Of a stretch of 64,000 nt of DNA, positions 26,750 through 34,685 are shown piece by piece. The stretch comes from Desulfarculales bacterium UBA696 (lineage in GTDB: Bacteria; Desulfobacterota; Syntrophobacteria; Syntrophobacterales; Syntrophobacteraceae): assembly GCA_002298995.1 (NCBI GenBank), contig DBMO01000034.1:62001-126000 (forward strand). The letters run 5' to 3'. Under the pieces are notes generated by a model. The model did not search any database. It worked only from the letters and a program-made list of their open reading frames with translations, and was not told where the DNA came from. Every line of letters begins with the position of its first letter. Positions within the stretch are counted from its first letter, which is position 1. Position numbers and translations under genes: made by a program.

Positions 26750-27574
26750 ATGAAATACGGACAATTACTGATGGGGCTGCTCCTGGCGTTGTATCTCGCA
26801 ACGCCACCTCTTCATGCATCGGCTTCGCAGGGTAGCCCACCCGAATCTTCTGCCGGTGGGAGCGATGCGTTGACAATCCTCAAAAACACGGCCGAGTTTC
26901 TGGCACGGTCCCCCCAGTTTAGCGTCACGATCCGGGACGGGTACGATGTGGTGCAGGCTTCGGGACAGAAGGTAGAATTTGGAGAGGTGCGCAAGGTGGT
27001 ACTCAAACGTCCAGACCTCTTCCGCTCAGATATAGTGCGCAGCGACGGTGAAAAAGGACTGGTGCTGTTCAACGGGAAAGACATAGTCGTATCCCATGAA
27101 CTGAAGAAGGTTTATGCAAAATCTCCATCTCCCGGAGACCTGGACGGAGCGATCACCTTTCTTGTGTCTGATCTCGGAATGCGCATCCCCCTGGCAATGC
27201 TATTCCTCTCGCGGCTTCCGGTTGAAATCGACAAGAGGGTCAAGTCCGCCGAAATAGTCGAGCAATCGGGCCTCATGGACGTGCCCTGCACTCAACTTGC
27301 TGTACGCAGCGATGAGGTCGATTTCCAGATTTGGGTCCCGTCAAAAGGAGACCCGCTGCCTCGCCGCATTGTGATCACTTACAAAAATGATCGCGGGGCC
27401 CCCCAATTTTGGGCGAATTTCTCAGATTGGAACTTGTCGCCTAATCCTTCCAATGCCCTTTTTGATTTTACCCCGGATGAAGGGGCCAAACAGATTCCGT
27501 TCCTTCTCCAACTGCAGCTTGCAAAACCAAAAGCGGTGAGAGCAGCAACAAAAAAGAAAGGAGGCGCGCAATGA
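26750..27574 (+). CDS. DUF2092 exported protein
   Basis: This 274-aa protein has a signal peptide (LLMGLLLALYLATPPLHASA). The body matches the DUF2092 pattern: LAR SPQFSVTIRDGYDVVQASGQK, a VVLKRPDLFRSD segment and FNGKDIVVSHELKKVYAK. The fold resembles LolA/LolB-like lipoprotein carriers, so a lipid- or lipoprotein-handling periplasmic role is plausible but not shown. It overlaps the next gene by 4 bp (ATGA). Confidence 0.8.
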   Translation: MKYGQLLMGLLLALYLATPPLHASASQGSPPESSAGGSDALTILKNTAEFLARSPQFSVTIRDGYDVVQASGQKVEFGEVRKVVLKRPDLFRSDIVRSDGEKGLVLFNGKDIVVSHELKKVYAKSPSPGDLDGAITFLVSDLGMRIPLAMLFLSRLPVEIDKRVKSAEIVEQSGLMDVPCTQLAVRSDEVDFQIWVPSKGDPLPRRIVITYKNDRGAPQFWANFSDWNLSPNPSNALFDFTPDEGAKQIPFLLQLQLAKPKAVRAATKKKGGAQ

Positions 27575-28374
27575 AGCGCAACCTATCCAAAATAGCAATC
27601 TCCCTGAGCCTGATTGTCTTTTTTGCGCTCTTCCTCGTAATTGAGGCCGAGTCCCGTGGCGGCGGCGGTGGCGGCCGTGGCGGTGGCGGTGGCGGTGGCA
27701 GAGGTGGTGGAGGATTCTCAGGAGGAGGAGGCAGCAGAGGCGGTGGAAGCAGCTTTTCCGGGGCAAGAAGCGGAGGAGGCGGAGGCTTCAGCCGGGAAGG
27801 CGCCGCCAGTGGCGGCGGGTTCTCCTCGCGGGCATCGTCCGGGGCAGGCTCCTATGGAGGCGGCGGTGGGGCTGCGGCGGCATCCTATGGCGGAAGGGGA
27901 GCTTACGGGTCCGGCCAGGCTGGACAGACCGCGAGAACAGGACAGCGCCAGTCCGGCGCAACTGACAGGACACAGGCCCGGCAGGATGGCATGTCTAACC
28001 GTCAACAGTCCCGCCAGGATTATGGCAATACGGCGCGGGAAGACCGCCAAAATGCTGCGTCCGGCCGGCAGCAGAACCGACAGGATTACTACGACGATCA
28101 CCACTGGGACAGCTACGCTCCATACGGAGGAGCAGTGGCGGCAGGCGTGGTTGGGGCTGCCGCCGGATATGCCGCCGGAACGGCGGTCGGCTATTCCGCA
28201 GGCGCAACTTCCGGCTATTACGGTGTGCCTACATATTCCAGCCTTCCTTGCTCTCCGGGCGTCGTTTCTGTTGGTTCGACTACATATTACCAATGCGGCT
28301 CCTCCTGGTACAACGAGGCCTACTCTGGTTCAGGGCCTACATACGTCGAGGTGGGCCCGCCACCTGGTTACTGA
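27571..28374 (+). CDS. Exported Gly-rich low-complexity protein
   Basis: This 267-aa protein has a signal peptide (ISLSLIVFFALFLVIEAES). It is followed by Gly/Arg/Ser repeats (RGGGGGG type) to about residue 110, then an Arg/Gln/Asn/Asp-rich stretch. A Gly/Ala membrane-like segment (AAGVVGAAAGYAAGTAVG) comes next, and the C-terminus is Tyr/Gly/Cys-containing. The last part resembles other small envelope proteins carrying YYQCG..WY. It is translationally coupled to the DUF2092 gene. No enzyme motif is visible. Confidence 0.7.
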   Translation: MKRNLSKIAISLSLIVFFALFLVIEAESRGGGGGGRGGGGGGGRGGGGFSGGGGSRGGGSSFSGARSGGGGGFSREGAASGGGFSSRASSGAGSYGGGGGAAAASYGGRGAYGSGQAGQTARTGQRQSGATDRTQARQDGMSNRQQSRQDYGNTAREDRQNAASGRQQNRQDYYDDHHWDSYAPYGGAVAAGVVGAAAGYAAGTAVGYSAGATSGYYGVPTYSSLPCSPGVVSVGSTTYYQCGSSWYNEAYSGSGPTYVEVGPPPGY

Positions 28375-28447
28375 GCATCATAAAGAGCAGGAAAAAGGAA
28401 GTGTCCAGTTCCCAACGTTTTTAGCCAGCGGCAACAGGAATAGGGAC

Positions 28448-29596
28448 ATGAATGTTTCCGGACAATCAACAGCGCTAAGGGATATCGGCTTCAAAATGGA
28501 GGCTGATAATACTCTTGTCGTCCGGATCGCCGGTACATGGAACATCTCGGACGGGCTCCATTCCGTTGAGGAATTCAAGGAGAAGATCGGGGCAACGCCG
28601 CCTTCGCGGGTTTCTTTCGAGACGACGGAGCTTCGAGCCTGGGATGGGAGCCTGCTCGTCTATCTGGCAAAGCTTAAGGACTATTGCTTCAAGCTTTCGA
28701 TCAGCGTCGCAGGGCATGGGCTTCCTGTCGGAGTTGCAAATCTGCTCGACCTGGCCACGGCCGTCCCGGAAAAAAAGGATGCCCGAAAGGAAAAGCGGCG
28801 CATTCCTTTCCTGACCAAAATTGGGGAAGCCACTCTGAACGCAGGCTCATCCGCGGGTGAAATGCTCTCCTTTATTGGCGAGGCATGTATTGCGCTCACC
28901 CGTCTCATACGTGGGAAAGCCAGGTTCCGGCGCTCGGATTTGTTTCTGCTGATCCAGGAATGCGGGGCACAGGCACTTCCCATCGTATCTCTAATCAGCG
29001 TTCTGGTCGGTTTGATTCTCGCCTTTGTCGGCGCGGTCCAGCTAAAGCTTTTCGGAGCGCAGATTTACGTGGCCGATCTGGTGGGAATTGGAATGGCACG
29101 GGAAATGGGCGCTATGATGACCGCAATCGTAATGGCCGGTCGAACTGGAGCGGCCTTCGCGGCTCAGCTTGGAACCATGGAGGTAAACGAAGAAATCGAC
29201 GCGCTGAAAACACTTGGCATCTCGCCAATGGAGTTTCTGGTTCTCCCCAGGATGCTTGCCCTTGTTCTGATGCTGCCTCTCTTGTGTCTGTATGCCGACC
29301 TGATGGGCATCCTGGGAGGGGGCCTGATTGGAGTTGGTTTGCTCGATATCACCCCCATGCAATACTTCAATGAGACAAAATCTGCCCTGACCCTGATGCA
29401 GTTTGTAGCCGGTCTGATAAAGGCGGGTGTCTTCGGCGTGCTGGTTGCCCTCGCGGGATGCTTGCGCGGCATACAATGCGGCAGGAGCGCGTCCGCCGTC
29501 GGTGAAGCAGCCACTTCCGCGGTCGTAACTGCGATTGTTTCGATTATTGTCTCCGACGCCCTGCTGACAGTGATCTACGACAGGATTGGAATGTGA
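28448..29596 (+). CDS. MlaE-type lipid ABC transporter permease with N-terminal STAS
   Basis: This 382-aa protein has a STAS-like domain in residues 1-110 (LVVRIAGTWNISDGL, FETTELRAWDGSLLVYL). The rest is the MlaE/permease fold with several TM helices, carrying GAQIYVADLVGIGMAREMGAM and EEIDALKTLGISPMEFLVLPR, the family coupling-helix motif. It moves phospholipid or related lipids with the MlaF- and MlaD-like partners. The ATG at 28448 follows an AGGAA-like site; the frame stays open upstream only because it lies antiphase to the Gly-rich gene. It overlaps the ATPase gene by one base. Confidence 0.92.
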   Translation: MNVSGQSTALRDIGFKMEADNTLVVRIAGTWNISDGLHSVEEFKEKIGATPPSRVSFETTELRAWDGSLLVYLAKLKDYCFKLSISVAGHGLPVGVANLLDLATAVPEKKDARKEKRRIPFLTKIGEATLNAGSSAGEMLSFIGEACIALTRLIRGKARFRRSDLFLLIQECGAQALPIVSLISVLVGLILAFVGAVQLKLFGAQIYVADLVGIGMAREMGAMMTAIVMAGRTGAAFAAQLGTMEVNEEIDALKTLGISPMEFLVLPRMLALVLMLPLLCLYADLMGILGGGLIGVGLLDITPMQYFNETKSALTLMQFVAGLIKAGVFGVLVALAGCLRGIQCGRSASAVGEAATSAVVTAIVSIIVSDALLTVIYDRIGM

Positions 29597-30363
29597 TGGA
29601 GCATCAGCATTCCCCCAATTTGCCCTGCATTGAGATTAGCGATCTCACAATGGCTTACGGAAGCTTTGTGATTCAGCGAAATTTGACCTTCACCGTAAAT
29701 CGCGGAGACATTTTCATTATTATGGGCGGAAGCGGATGCGGCAAAAGCACTCTTCTGAGACACCTTGTAGGCCTCAAAGAACCTGCAACCGGACGGGTTC
29801 TCTATGAAGGCACAAGTTTCTGGGGGGCCGATTCCGCCGGGCAGAAGGCGCTAATGAGGCGTTTTGGGATACTCTACCAGAGCGGCGCGCTATGGAGTTC
29901 CATGACTCTTGCCGAAAATGTTGCGCTTCCGCTTGGAGAATATACCAGCCTTAAACCTGCCGAGATAAAGGACCTGGTATCTCTGAAGCTTGCTCTGGTC
30001 GGTCTGGCCGGGTTTGAAGATTTTTACCCCTCGGAAATCAGCGGCGGCATGCGTAAGCGCGCGGGTCTTGCTCGGGCCATGGCGCTTGATCCGGACATCC
30101 TCTTCTTCGATGAACCCTCGGCCGGGCTGGATCCAATAAGCGCCCGGCGCCTGGACGAACTTATACTCGAACTGCGTGACAGCCTGGGTGCAACTGTAGT
30201 TGTGGTCACACACGAACTCGCCAGTATTTTTGCAATCGGAAACAACTCGGTTTTCCTCGATGCGGAAACCCGGACCATGATTGCGGTCGGGGATCCCAAT
30301 TGGCTCTTGCAGGAAAGTAAAGACCCAAAAATACAAAGTTTTCTGACTAGGGGTGAATCCTGA
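29596..30363 (+). CDS. MlaF-type ABC transporter ATP-binding protein
   Basis: This 255-aa ATPase has Walker A GGSGCGKSTLLRHL at about residue 45, signature SGGMRKRAGLARA, Walker B DILFFDEPSAGLDP and switch His in VVVTHE. The degenerate AGLDPI-type D-loop context is typical of Mla/Ttg2-type lipid transport ATPases. It powers the MlaE-like permease encoded immediately before it, with one-base overlap of TGA and ATG. Confidence 0.94.
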   Translation: MEHQHSPNLPCIEISDLTMAYGSFVIQRNLTFTVNRGDIFIIMGGSGCGKSTLLRHLVGLKEPATGRVLYEGTSFWGADSAGQKALMRRFGILYQSGALWSSMTLAENVALPLGEYTSLKPAEIKDLVSLKLALVGLAGFEDFYPSEISGGMRKRAGLARAMALDPDILFFDEPSAGLDPISARRLDELILELRDSLGATVVVVTHELASIFAIGNNSVFLDAETRTMIAVGDPNWLLQESKDPKIQSFLTRGES

Positions 30364-30433
30364 GACGCAAACAGCACTAGTACGCCGGATTTCCGGCCGG
30401 TAGCTGAGAAACCTAAAACACAGGCTCCTGGAA

Positions 30434-31438
30434 ATGAGTAAACAGGCAAATACCAAGGTTATCGGCGGCTTTGTCGTTGGGGCAATTATCCTGGTCATAA
30501 TTGGGATACTGCTTTTCGGATCGGGTAAGTTTTTCAAAGATCAAAAGAAATTCGTTCTCTTCTTCCAGGACTCTGTAAGCGGGCTGGCCGTCGGCGCTCC
30601 GGTCGACTTCAGGGGAGTCAAAGTCGGGACAGTAACCGAAGTGAACGTGGTACTGGAGCAGAAGGCACTTGAACTCCACATACCTGTCTTCATCGAATTG
30701 GATCCCGAACGGATCAAGTACGGAGCATCGCTGGGAGAATTGACCAAAGCAGCAGAGATAAAGGGCACCAAGACTTTTGGAGAACTTTTGGTTAAGCAGG
30801 GTCTGAGAGCTCAACTTGTAATGCAAAGCCTGGTTACGGGCCAACTCGGTATTCATTTGGATTTTTTTCCGGATAAGCCGATCAAGCTGGTCGGCGCCGA
30901 ACCCAATTACCCCGAAATCCCCACAATTGAATCAAGCCTTTCGGAGCTTGCTAAAACCGTTCAGAACCTCCCAATCACAGAGATTGCCGACAAGCTTGCC
31001 AAGACCCTCGACGGCATTGAAAAGCTGGTTACTTCAAAGGATCTCAAAGAAACCGTCGCCGGTCTTAAACAGACCGTCAATGCGGCTCATGAACTGCTGG
31101 TAAATGTGGATGGCCAGGTGAAACCGCTTGCATCGAACACGGAACGAACACTTAGCGAAGTCCAAAAAACCTTCAGCCAAGTCGGTCAAACGGTCAGGAA
31201 TCTGGACAATCACTTGCCGCAGATGATTGCCGGCTTCGAAGACGCATCCAAAGCGGCTAGCACAACATTAAGGGGGACACTGAGGCTACTCCAGGAACTG
31301 GTTGGGGATAATTCCCCTGCTCACCTTGCGCTCATCAAAACTCTTGCTGATTTCTCATCGGCTGCGCGCTCATTCCGTGTTCTGGCACAATATATAGAGA
31401 ACCATCCGGAGGCTCTGGTGCGCGGGAAGGGCAAGTAG
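30434..31438 (+). CDS. MlaD/MCE-domain lipid-binding protein
   Basis: This 334-aa protein has an N-terminal TM anchor (VVGAIILVIIGILLFGSG). A single MCE domain lies at about residues 40-115 (FFQDSVSGLAVGAPVDFRGV, KVGTVTEVNV). A long helical tail follows with VKPLASNTERTLSEVQ repeats typical of the PqiB/MlaD-type periplasmic tunnel. It should bind lipid in the periplasm and link the ABC core to the outer membrane. It is the third gene of the transporter set. Confidence 0.92.
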   Translation: MSKQANTKVIGGFVVGAIILVIIGILLFGSGKFFKDQKKFVLFFQDSVSGLAVGAPVDFRGVKVGTVTEVNVVLEQKALELHIPVFIELDPERIKYGASLGELTKAAEIKGTKTFGELLVKQGLRAQLVMQSLVTGQLGIHLDFFPDKPIKLVGAEPNYPEIPTIESSLSELAKTVQNLPITEIADKLAKTLDGIEKLVTSKDLKETVAGLKQTVNAAHELLVNVDGQVKPLASNTERTLSEVQKTFSQVGQTVRNLDNHLPQMIAGFEDASKAASTTLRGTLRLLQELVGDNSPAHLALIKTLADFSSAARSFRVLAQYIENHPEALVRGKGK

Positions 31439-31483
31439 CGGGTCTGAAATATTATCCGGGTTTTGGTTAAAGAGAGGGAAAAA

Positions 31484-32101
31484 ATGATTGTTCGGCTTTC
31501 GATGTTCGCTGTGATTTTGGCTCCATTGGTGATGTTTTGGGGCGGGTGCGCCTCGTCCAAACCCGCGAACTTCTATGTGCTGCATTCAATTCAAACCGCG
31601 CCGCCCGAGGTCCAGACCCTCAGCTCTGAGCCCGAGATAGCAATTGGGGTGGGTCCGGTAAGGATTCCCGAATACCTGGATCGACCTCAAATGGCAGTGA
31701 GAGCGACTAGCAGCGGCCTCCAGTTTGCGGAGTTCGACAAATGGGCTGAGTCGCTGGAAAAGAATATGACACGTGTTCTGGCGGACAACATTTCGATGCT
31801 CGTTCCATCAGAACACGTTTGTATCTATCCGTGGCAGAAATGCATGATGGTCAGGTACCAGGTGACAGTTGACATCGTGCATTTTGAAAAGATGCCGAAT
31901 GGGAAGATCCTGCTTGATGCGCGCTGGAACATCCTCGGTGATGACGGCGAGAAGCTGCTCGTAATGAGGCGGACGAAATTGACTCTGCCCATCGAGTCAG
32001 AAAGCTACGAGGCTATAGCAGTTGCCCAAAGCCGTGCAGTAGAAGGCTTGAGCCGCGAAATAGCGTTGGCAATAAGGTCTCTGCCGAGCAAGGCTAATTA
32101 G
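31484..32101 (+). CDS. PqiC-type ABC transport auxiliary lipoprotein
   Basis: This 205-aa lipoprotein has lipobox WGGC. The PqiC/DUF330-like body has FYVLHSI, IGVGPVRIPEYLDRPQMAVR, FDKWAESLEKNMTRVLADN and a final regular strand pattern. In characterised systems it is the outer-membrane lipoprotein partner of MCE proteins. Its position after the MCE gene supports the same role here. AGAGGG seven bases before ATG 31484 is preferred over an upstream TTG. Confidence 0.88.
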   Translation: MIVRLSMFAVILAPLVMFWGGCASSKPANFYVLHSIQTAPPEVQTLSSEPEIAIGVGPVRIPEYLDRPQMAVRATSSGLQFAEFDKWAESLEKNMTRVLADNISMLVPSEHVCIYPWQKCMMVRYQVTVDIVHFEKMPNGKILLDARWNILGDDGEKLLVMRRTKLTLPIESESYEAIAVAQSRAVEGLSREIALAIRSLPSKAN

Positions 32102-32154
32102 AGAAGCAGTCCGCATCGAGTCTGCCGACGACTTTACTACAGAGGGGAAAAATC

Positions 32155-32733
32155 ATGAAGAAGTTACAAGCAATGATTCTGGCGGTGGTCCTATCGGTAT
32201 GTTTCGTTACAGGCGCAACGGCAAAAGAGGTTAAGGCCAAAAAAACCCAAAAACCCTCGGCCGTTGTCGTTGATGTGGCCAGTTGGACGGCAACAGTAAA
32301 AGAAATTGATTACGTCAACAAGACTGCGGTTCTCGACGATGAAAAGGGCAGGAAAGTCAAGGTAAATGCAAAAAACGCAAGGAATCTGGACCAGGTGCTT
32401 GTCGGAGACAAGGTGAAGATCGACTATGTCCAGGAAATGGCCATTTCCGTAAGAAAAGCTGATTCCACTCCGATTGCGGGGTCAGCGCGGGCAGTCAAAT
32501 TGACGCCCAAGGGCAAGATGCCCGGGGGTGTCATCACCGAAACTGTCCAGATCCAGGCAAATGTGGAAGATATCAATTACGCCAACAGAACGATTACTCT
32601 CAAAGATCCCTCGGGAGAAAGCCATACATATAAAGTCAGCAAGCAGGTAGAGCGGCTCAAGGAGGTCAAAAAGGGTGACCAGGTGGTTATAGATGTCACT
32701 CAGGCTCTGGCATTGGAGGTCATCAAAAAATAG
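32155..32733 (+). CDS. Exported protein with two tandem OB-like repeats
   Basis: This 192-aa protein has a signal peptide (MILAVVLSVCFVTGATAK) followed by two related repeats of about 60 residues. Repeat 1 runs from TATVKEIDYVNKTAVLDD to VLVGDKVKIDYVQEMAISVRK. Repeat 2 runs from QANVEDINYANRTITLKD to VKKGDQVVIDVTQALALEVIK. Each looks like a five-strand barrel of the kind seen in small periplasmic DUF5666-like proteins. The internal duplication is visible in the sequence; no catalytic residue stands out. It follows the lipid transporter genes. Confidence 0.75.
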   Translation: MKKLQAMILAVVLSVCFVTGATAKEVKAKKTQKPSAVVVDVASWTATVKEIDYVNKTAVLDDEKGRKVKVNAKNARNLDQVLVGDKVKIDYVQEMAISVRKADSTPIAGSARAVKLTPKGKMPGGVITETVQIQANVEDINYANRTITLKDPSGESHTYKVSKQVERLKEVKKGDQVVIDVTQALALEVIKK

Positions 32734-32824
32734 TTCCAAGACACCTCTGGAGTTTCGCGTTCAGGAGTGTTGGAGGCTAGAGTGAAGCGATTGCAGAAAT
32801 ACATCAACTAAAGGAGAAAATGTG

Positions 32825-33280
32825 ATGAGAAAAGTGTTTGCTGTTCTTTGTGTTGTGATTGCCGGCCTTTTCCTGGTCTCGGACCTTGCACTTTCGCAGA
32901 GCGAAAAGAACCAGGGTCTCCCCTGGGACGGACTGATCGAGCTTTCAGGAGGCTCTGTTTCAGTGGGTATCGGTTATAGCTGGGGAAGCGGAAAGCTGAC
33001 CCAGGCCAACAAGGTCTATCCTCTTAAAGTGGAAGGCCTGACTCTCGGAACCGTTGGGGTTACAAAAGCGTCTGCCTACGGCAAAGTCTATAAGCTGAAC
33101 AAGCTCACTGACATAAACGGAACATATACCGCAGTTGGGACAGGAGCTACGCTTATTGCTGGCGGCACAGCCGTAGCTATGACAAATTCGAACGGAGTTG
33201 TCATCGACCTTTACACATCAACTGAAGGCGCCAATTTTTCATTCGGCACTGCCGGTGTGAAGATCGAATTGGCGGAATAG
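32825..33280 (+). CDS. Small exported beta-rich protein
   Basis: This 151-aa protein has a signal peptide (VFAVLCVVIAGLFLVSDLALS). The mature chain is beta-rich: VSVGIGYSWGSGKLTQ, YPLKVEGLTLGTVGVTKASA, GKVYKLNKL, then NGVVIDLYTSTEGANFSFG. It resembles a widespread proteobacterial exported family that I cannot name with certainty. AAGGAG allows either the GTG at 32822 or the ATG at 32825. It ends the envelope cluster; a strong hairpin follows at 33372. Confidence 0.7.
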   Translation: MRKVFAVLCVVIAGLFLVSDLALSQSEKNQGLPWDGLIELSGGSVSVGIGYSWGSGKLTQANKVYPLKVEGLTLGTVGVTKASAYGKVYKLNKLTDINGTYTAVGTGATLIAGGTAVAMTNSNGVVIDLYTSTEGANFSFGTAGVKIELAE

Positions 33281-33371
33281 CCATTTCGTGGAGCCGGTAC
33301 GATAAGTTGTTGCTAATCCAGACATTTTGACGATGAGGCAAAACGGCCTCGCCGAGCAGAAGCATCACCAT

Positions 33372-33402
33372 CCGACATGCCCGCTCAACTGGGGCATGTC
33401 GG
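33372..33402 (+). terminator. Perfect 11-bp hairpin, possible terminator
   Basis: CCGACATGCCC pairs exactly with GGGCATGTCGG across a 9-nt loop. No T-run follows, so it may be a weak or factor-assisted terminator, or a processing structure. It lies between the envelope cluster and the AI-2E-type permease gene. Confidence 0.5.
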
Positions 33403-33472
33403 TGACCTGTTAGTTCAACTGCTGGCAACTCCAATTAGCCGTGCCCAATTCCGGGCCTGCTGGAGCTGAAAC

Positions 33473-34576
33473 ATGCAAAATGCAGCTCGCGACATTCTGA
33501 GCAGTACTCTTGCCGTACTTCTTATCTGCACAATTATCGGGGCCAGCGTCTGGATTTTGAGGCCCTTTCTGGTTCCATTCGTATGGGCTGCCATGACTGT
33601 CATTTCGACCTGGCCGATCATGCTTTTCATAGAAAAAAGGCTGGGAGGGCGGCGCGGCTTTGCCGCCGTACTGATGACTGGCCTTTTCTTTCTGCTGTTC
33701 GTCCTTCCGGTATCGCTCGCGATCATAACTGTCGTCGATAATGCGAATGAAATCGTGAATTGGCTCAAATCCTTTGGCGGCTTTGCCAGCCAGGTTCCGC
33801 CCGAATGGCTGGAAAAGCTGCCGTATATAGGTCACAAACTTGCCGTCCGCTGGCAGGAAATCGCCTCAACGGCTCCGGAAGAGATCAGATCCCGCCTGAT
33901 GCCATACACCGGGGCCGTGCTGAAATGGTTTGTCGGACAGGTTGGGAATCTCGGTTCGCTTCTGCTCAATTTTCTGATGACCCTTGCATTCGCTGCTGTT
34001 CTTTATCTGAGAGGCGAAGCCGCTGCGGCGGGGATACTCGACTTCACAAACCGACTTGCCGGAAAACGCGGTGAAGAGTCCATCCGGCTTGCCGCCATGG
34101 CTGTCCGCGCGGTAGCTACCGGGGTTGTCGTGACCGCCCTGTTGCAGGCCGCATTAACCGGCATTGGTCTCAGTGTTGCGGGTATGCCCTATGCTGCCTT
34201 TCTTACAGCCTTTGCTTTCCTGCTTGCTGTTGCGCAAATAGGTCCCGGACCCGTGCTCCTGGCTTGCGTTTTCTGGTTCTGGTGGCACGGAGAGCACGGA
34301 TCGGCGGCAGGTCTTTTTATCTTTGGCCTATTCGTCGGTATATCGGACAATTTTCTCCGCCCACTGCTTATAAAGAGAAGCGGAAACCTGTCGCTGCTTC
34401 TCATATTTCCCGGTGTTATCGGTGGATTGATTGCGTTTGGTTTCATCGGGATCTTTATAGGGCCTGTAGTCCTGGCCGTGGCATTTACCCTGATGGCCGC
34501 CTGGGTCCGGGGGGAAGCTCAAGAGTTCGCCACGGATGGGCCAGTCCCGGAGGCATTAGATCTCAAATCCGACTGA
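33473..34576 (+). CDS. AI-2E/PerM family membrane transporter
   Basis: This 367-aa protein has about eight TM helices and the PerM/YdiK family layout: two N-terminal helices (LLICTIIGASVWILRPFLVPF), a central soluble region with VPPEWLEKLPYIG, and a C-terminal bundle. The C-terminal motif region DNFLRPLLIK and GGLIAFGFIGIFIGPVV is strongly conserved in the family. Family members export small molecules or act as Na+/H+ antiporters; the substrate here is unknown. It is independent of both neighbours by spacing. Confidence 0.88.
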   Translation: MQNAARDILSSTLAVLLICTIIGASVWILRPFLVPFVWAAMTVISTWPIMLFIEKRLGGRRGFAAVLMTGLFFLLFVLPVSLAIITVVDNANEIVNWLKSFGGFASQVPPEWLEKLPYIGHKLAVRWQEIASTAPEEIRSRLMPYTGAVLKWFVGQVGNLGSLLLNFLMTLAFAAVLYLRGEAAAAGILDFTNRLAGKRGEESIRLAAMAVRAVATGVVVTALLQAALTGIGLSVAGMPYAAFLTAFAFLLAVAQIGPGPVLLACVFWFWWHGEHGSAAGLFIFGLFVGISDNFLRPLLIKRSGNLSLLLIFPGVIGGLIAFGFIGIFIGPVVLAVAFTLMAAWVRGEAQEFATDGPVPEALDLKSD

Positions 34577-34685
34577 ACCGGGCCGGTTGGAACGACGGCC
34601 CTCTCACATAAAAATGAGTACCTGTACTGATTTCAGGTGCGTACCGGATGTTCTTAACAAAACACTTCGCTAAATGGAGCAAACC

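Noticed and set aside
27641..28447. Long N-terminal extension of the MlaE-like permease into the Gly-rich gene
   Set aside because: The frame is open only because of GC-rich low-complexity sequence. The Gly-rich gene has a signal peptide and coupled start, and the permease has its own ATG at 28448.
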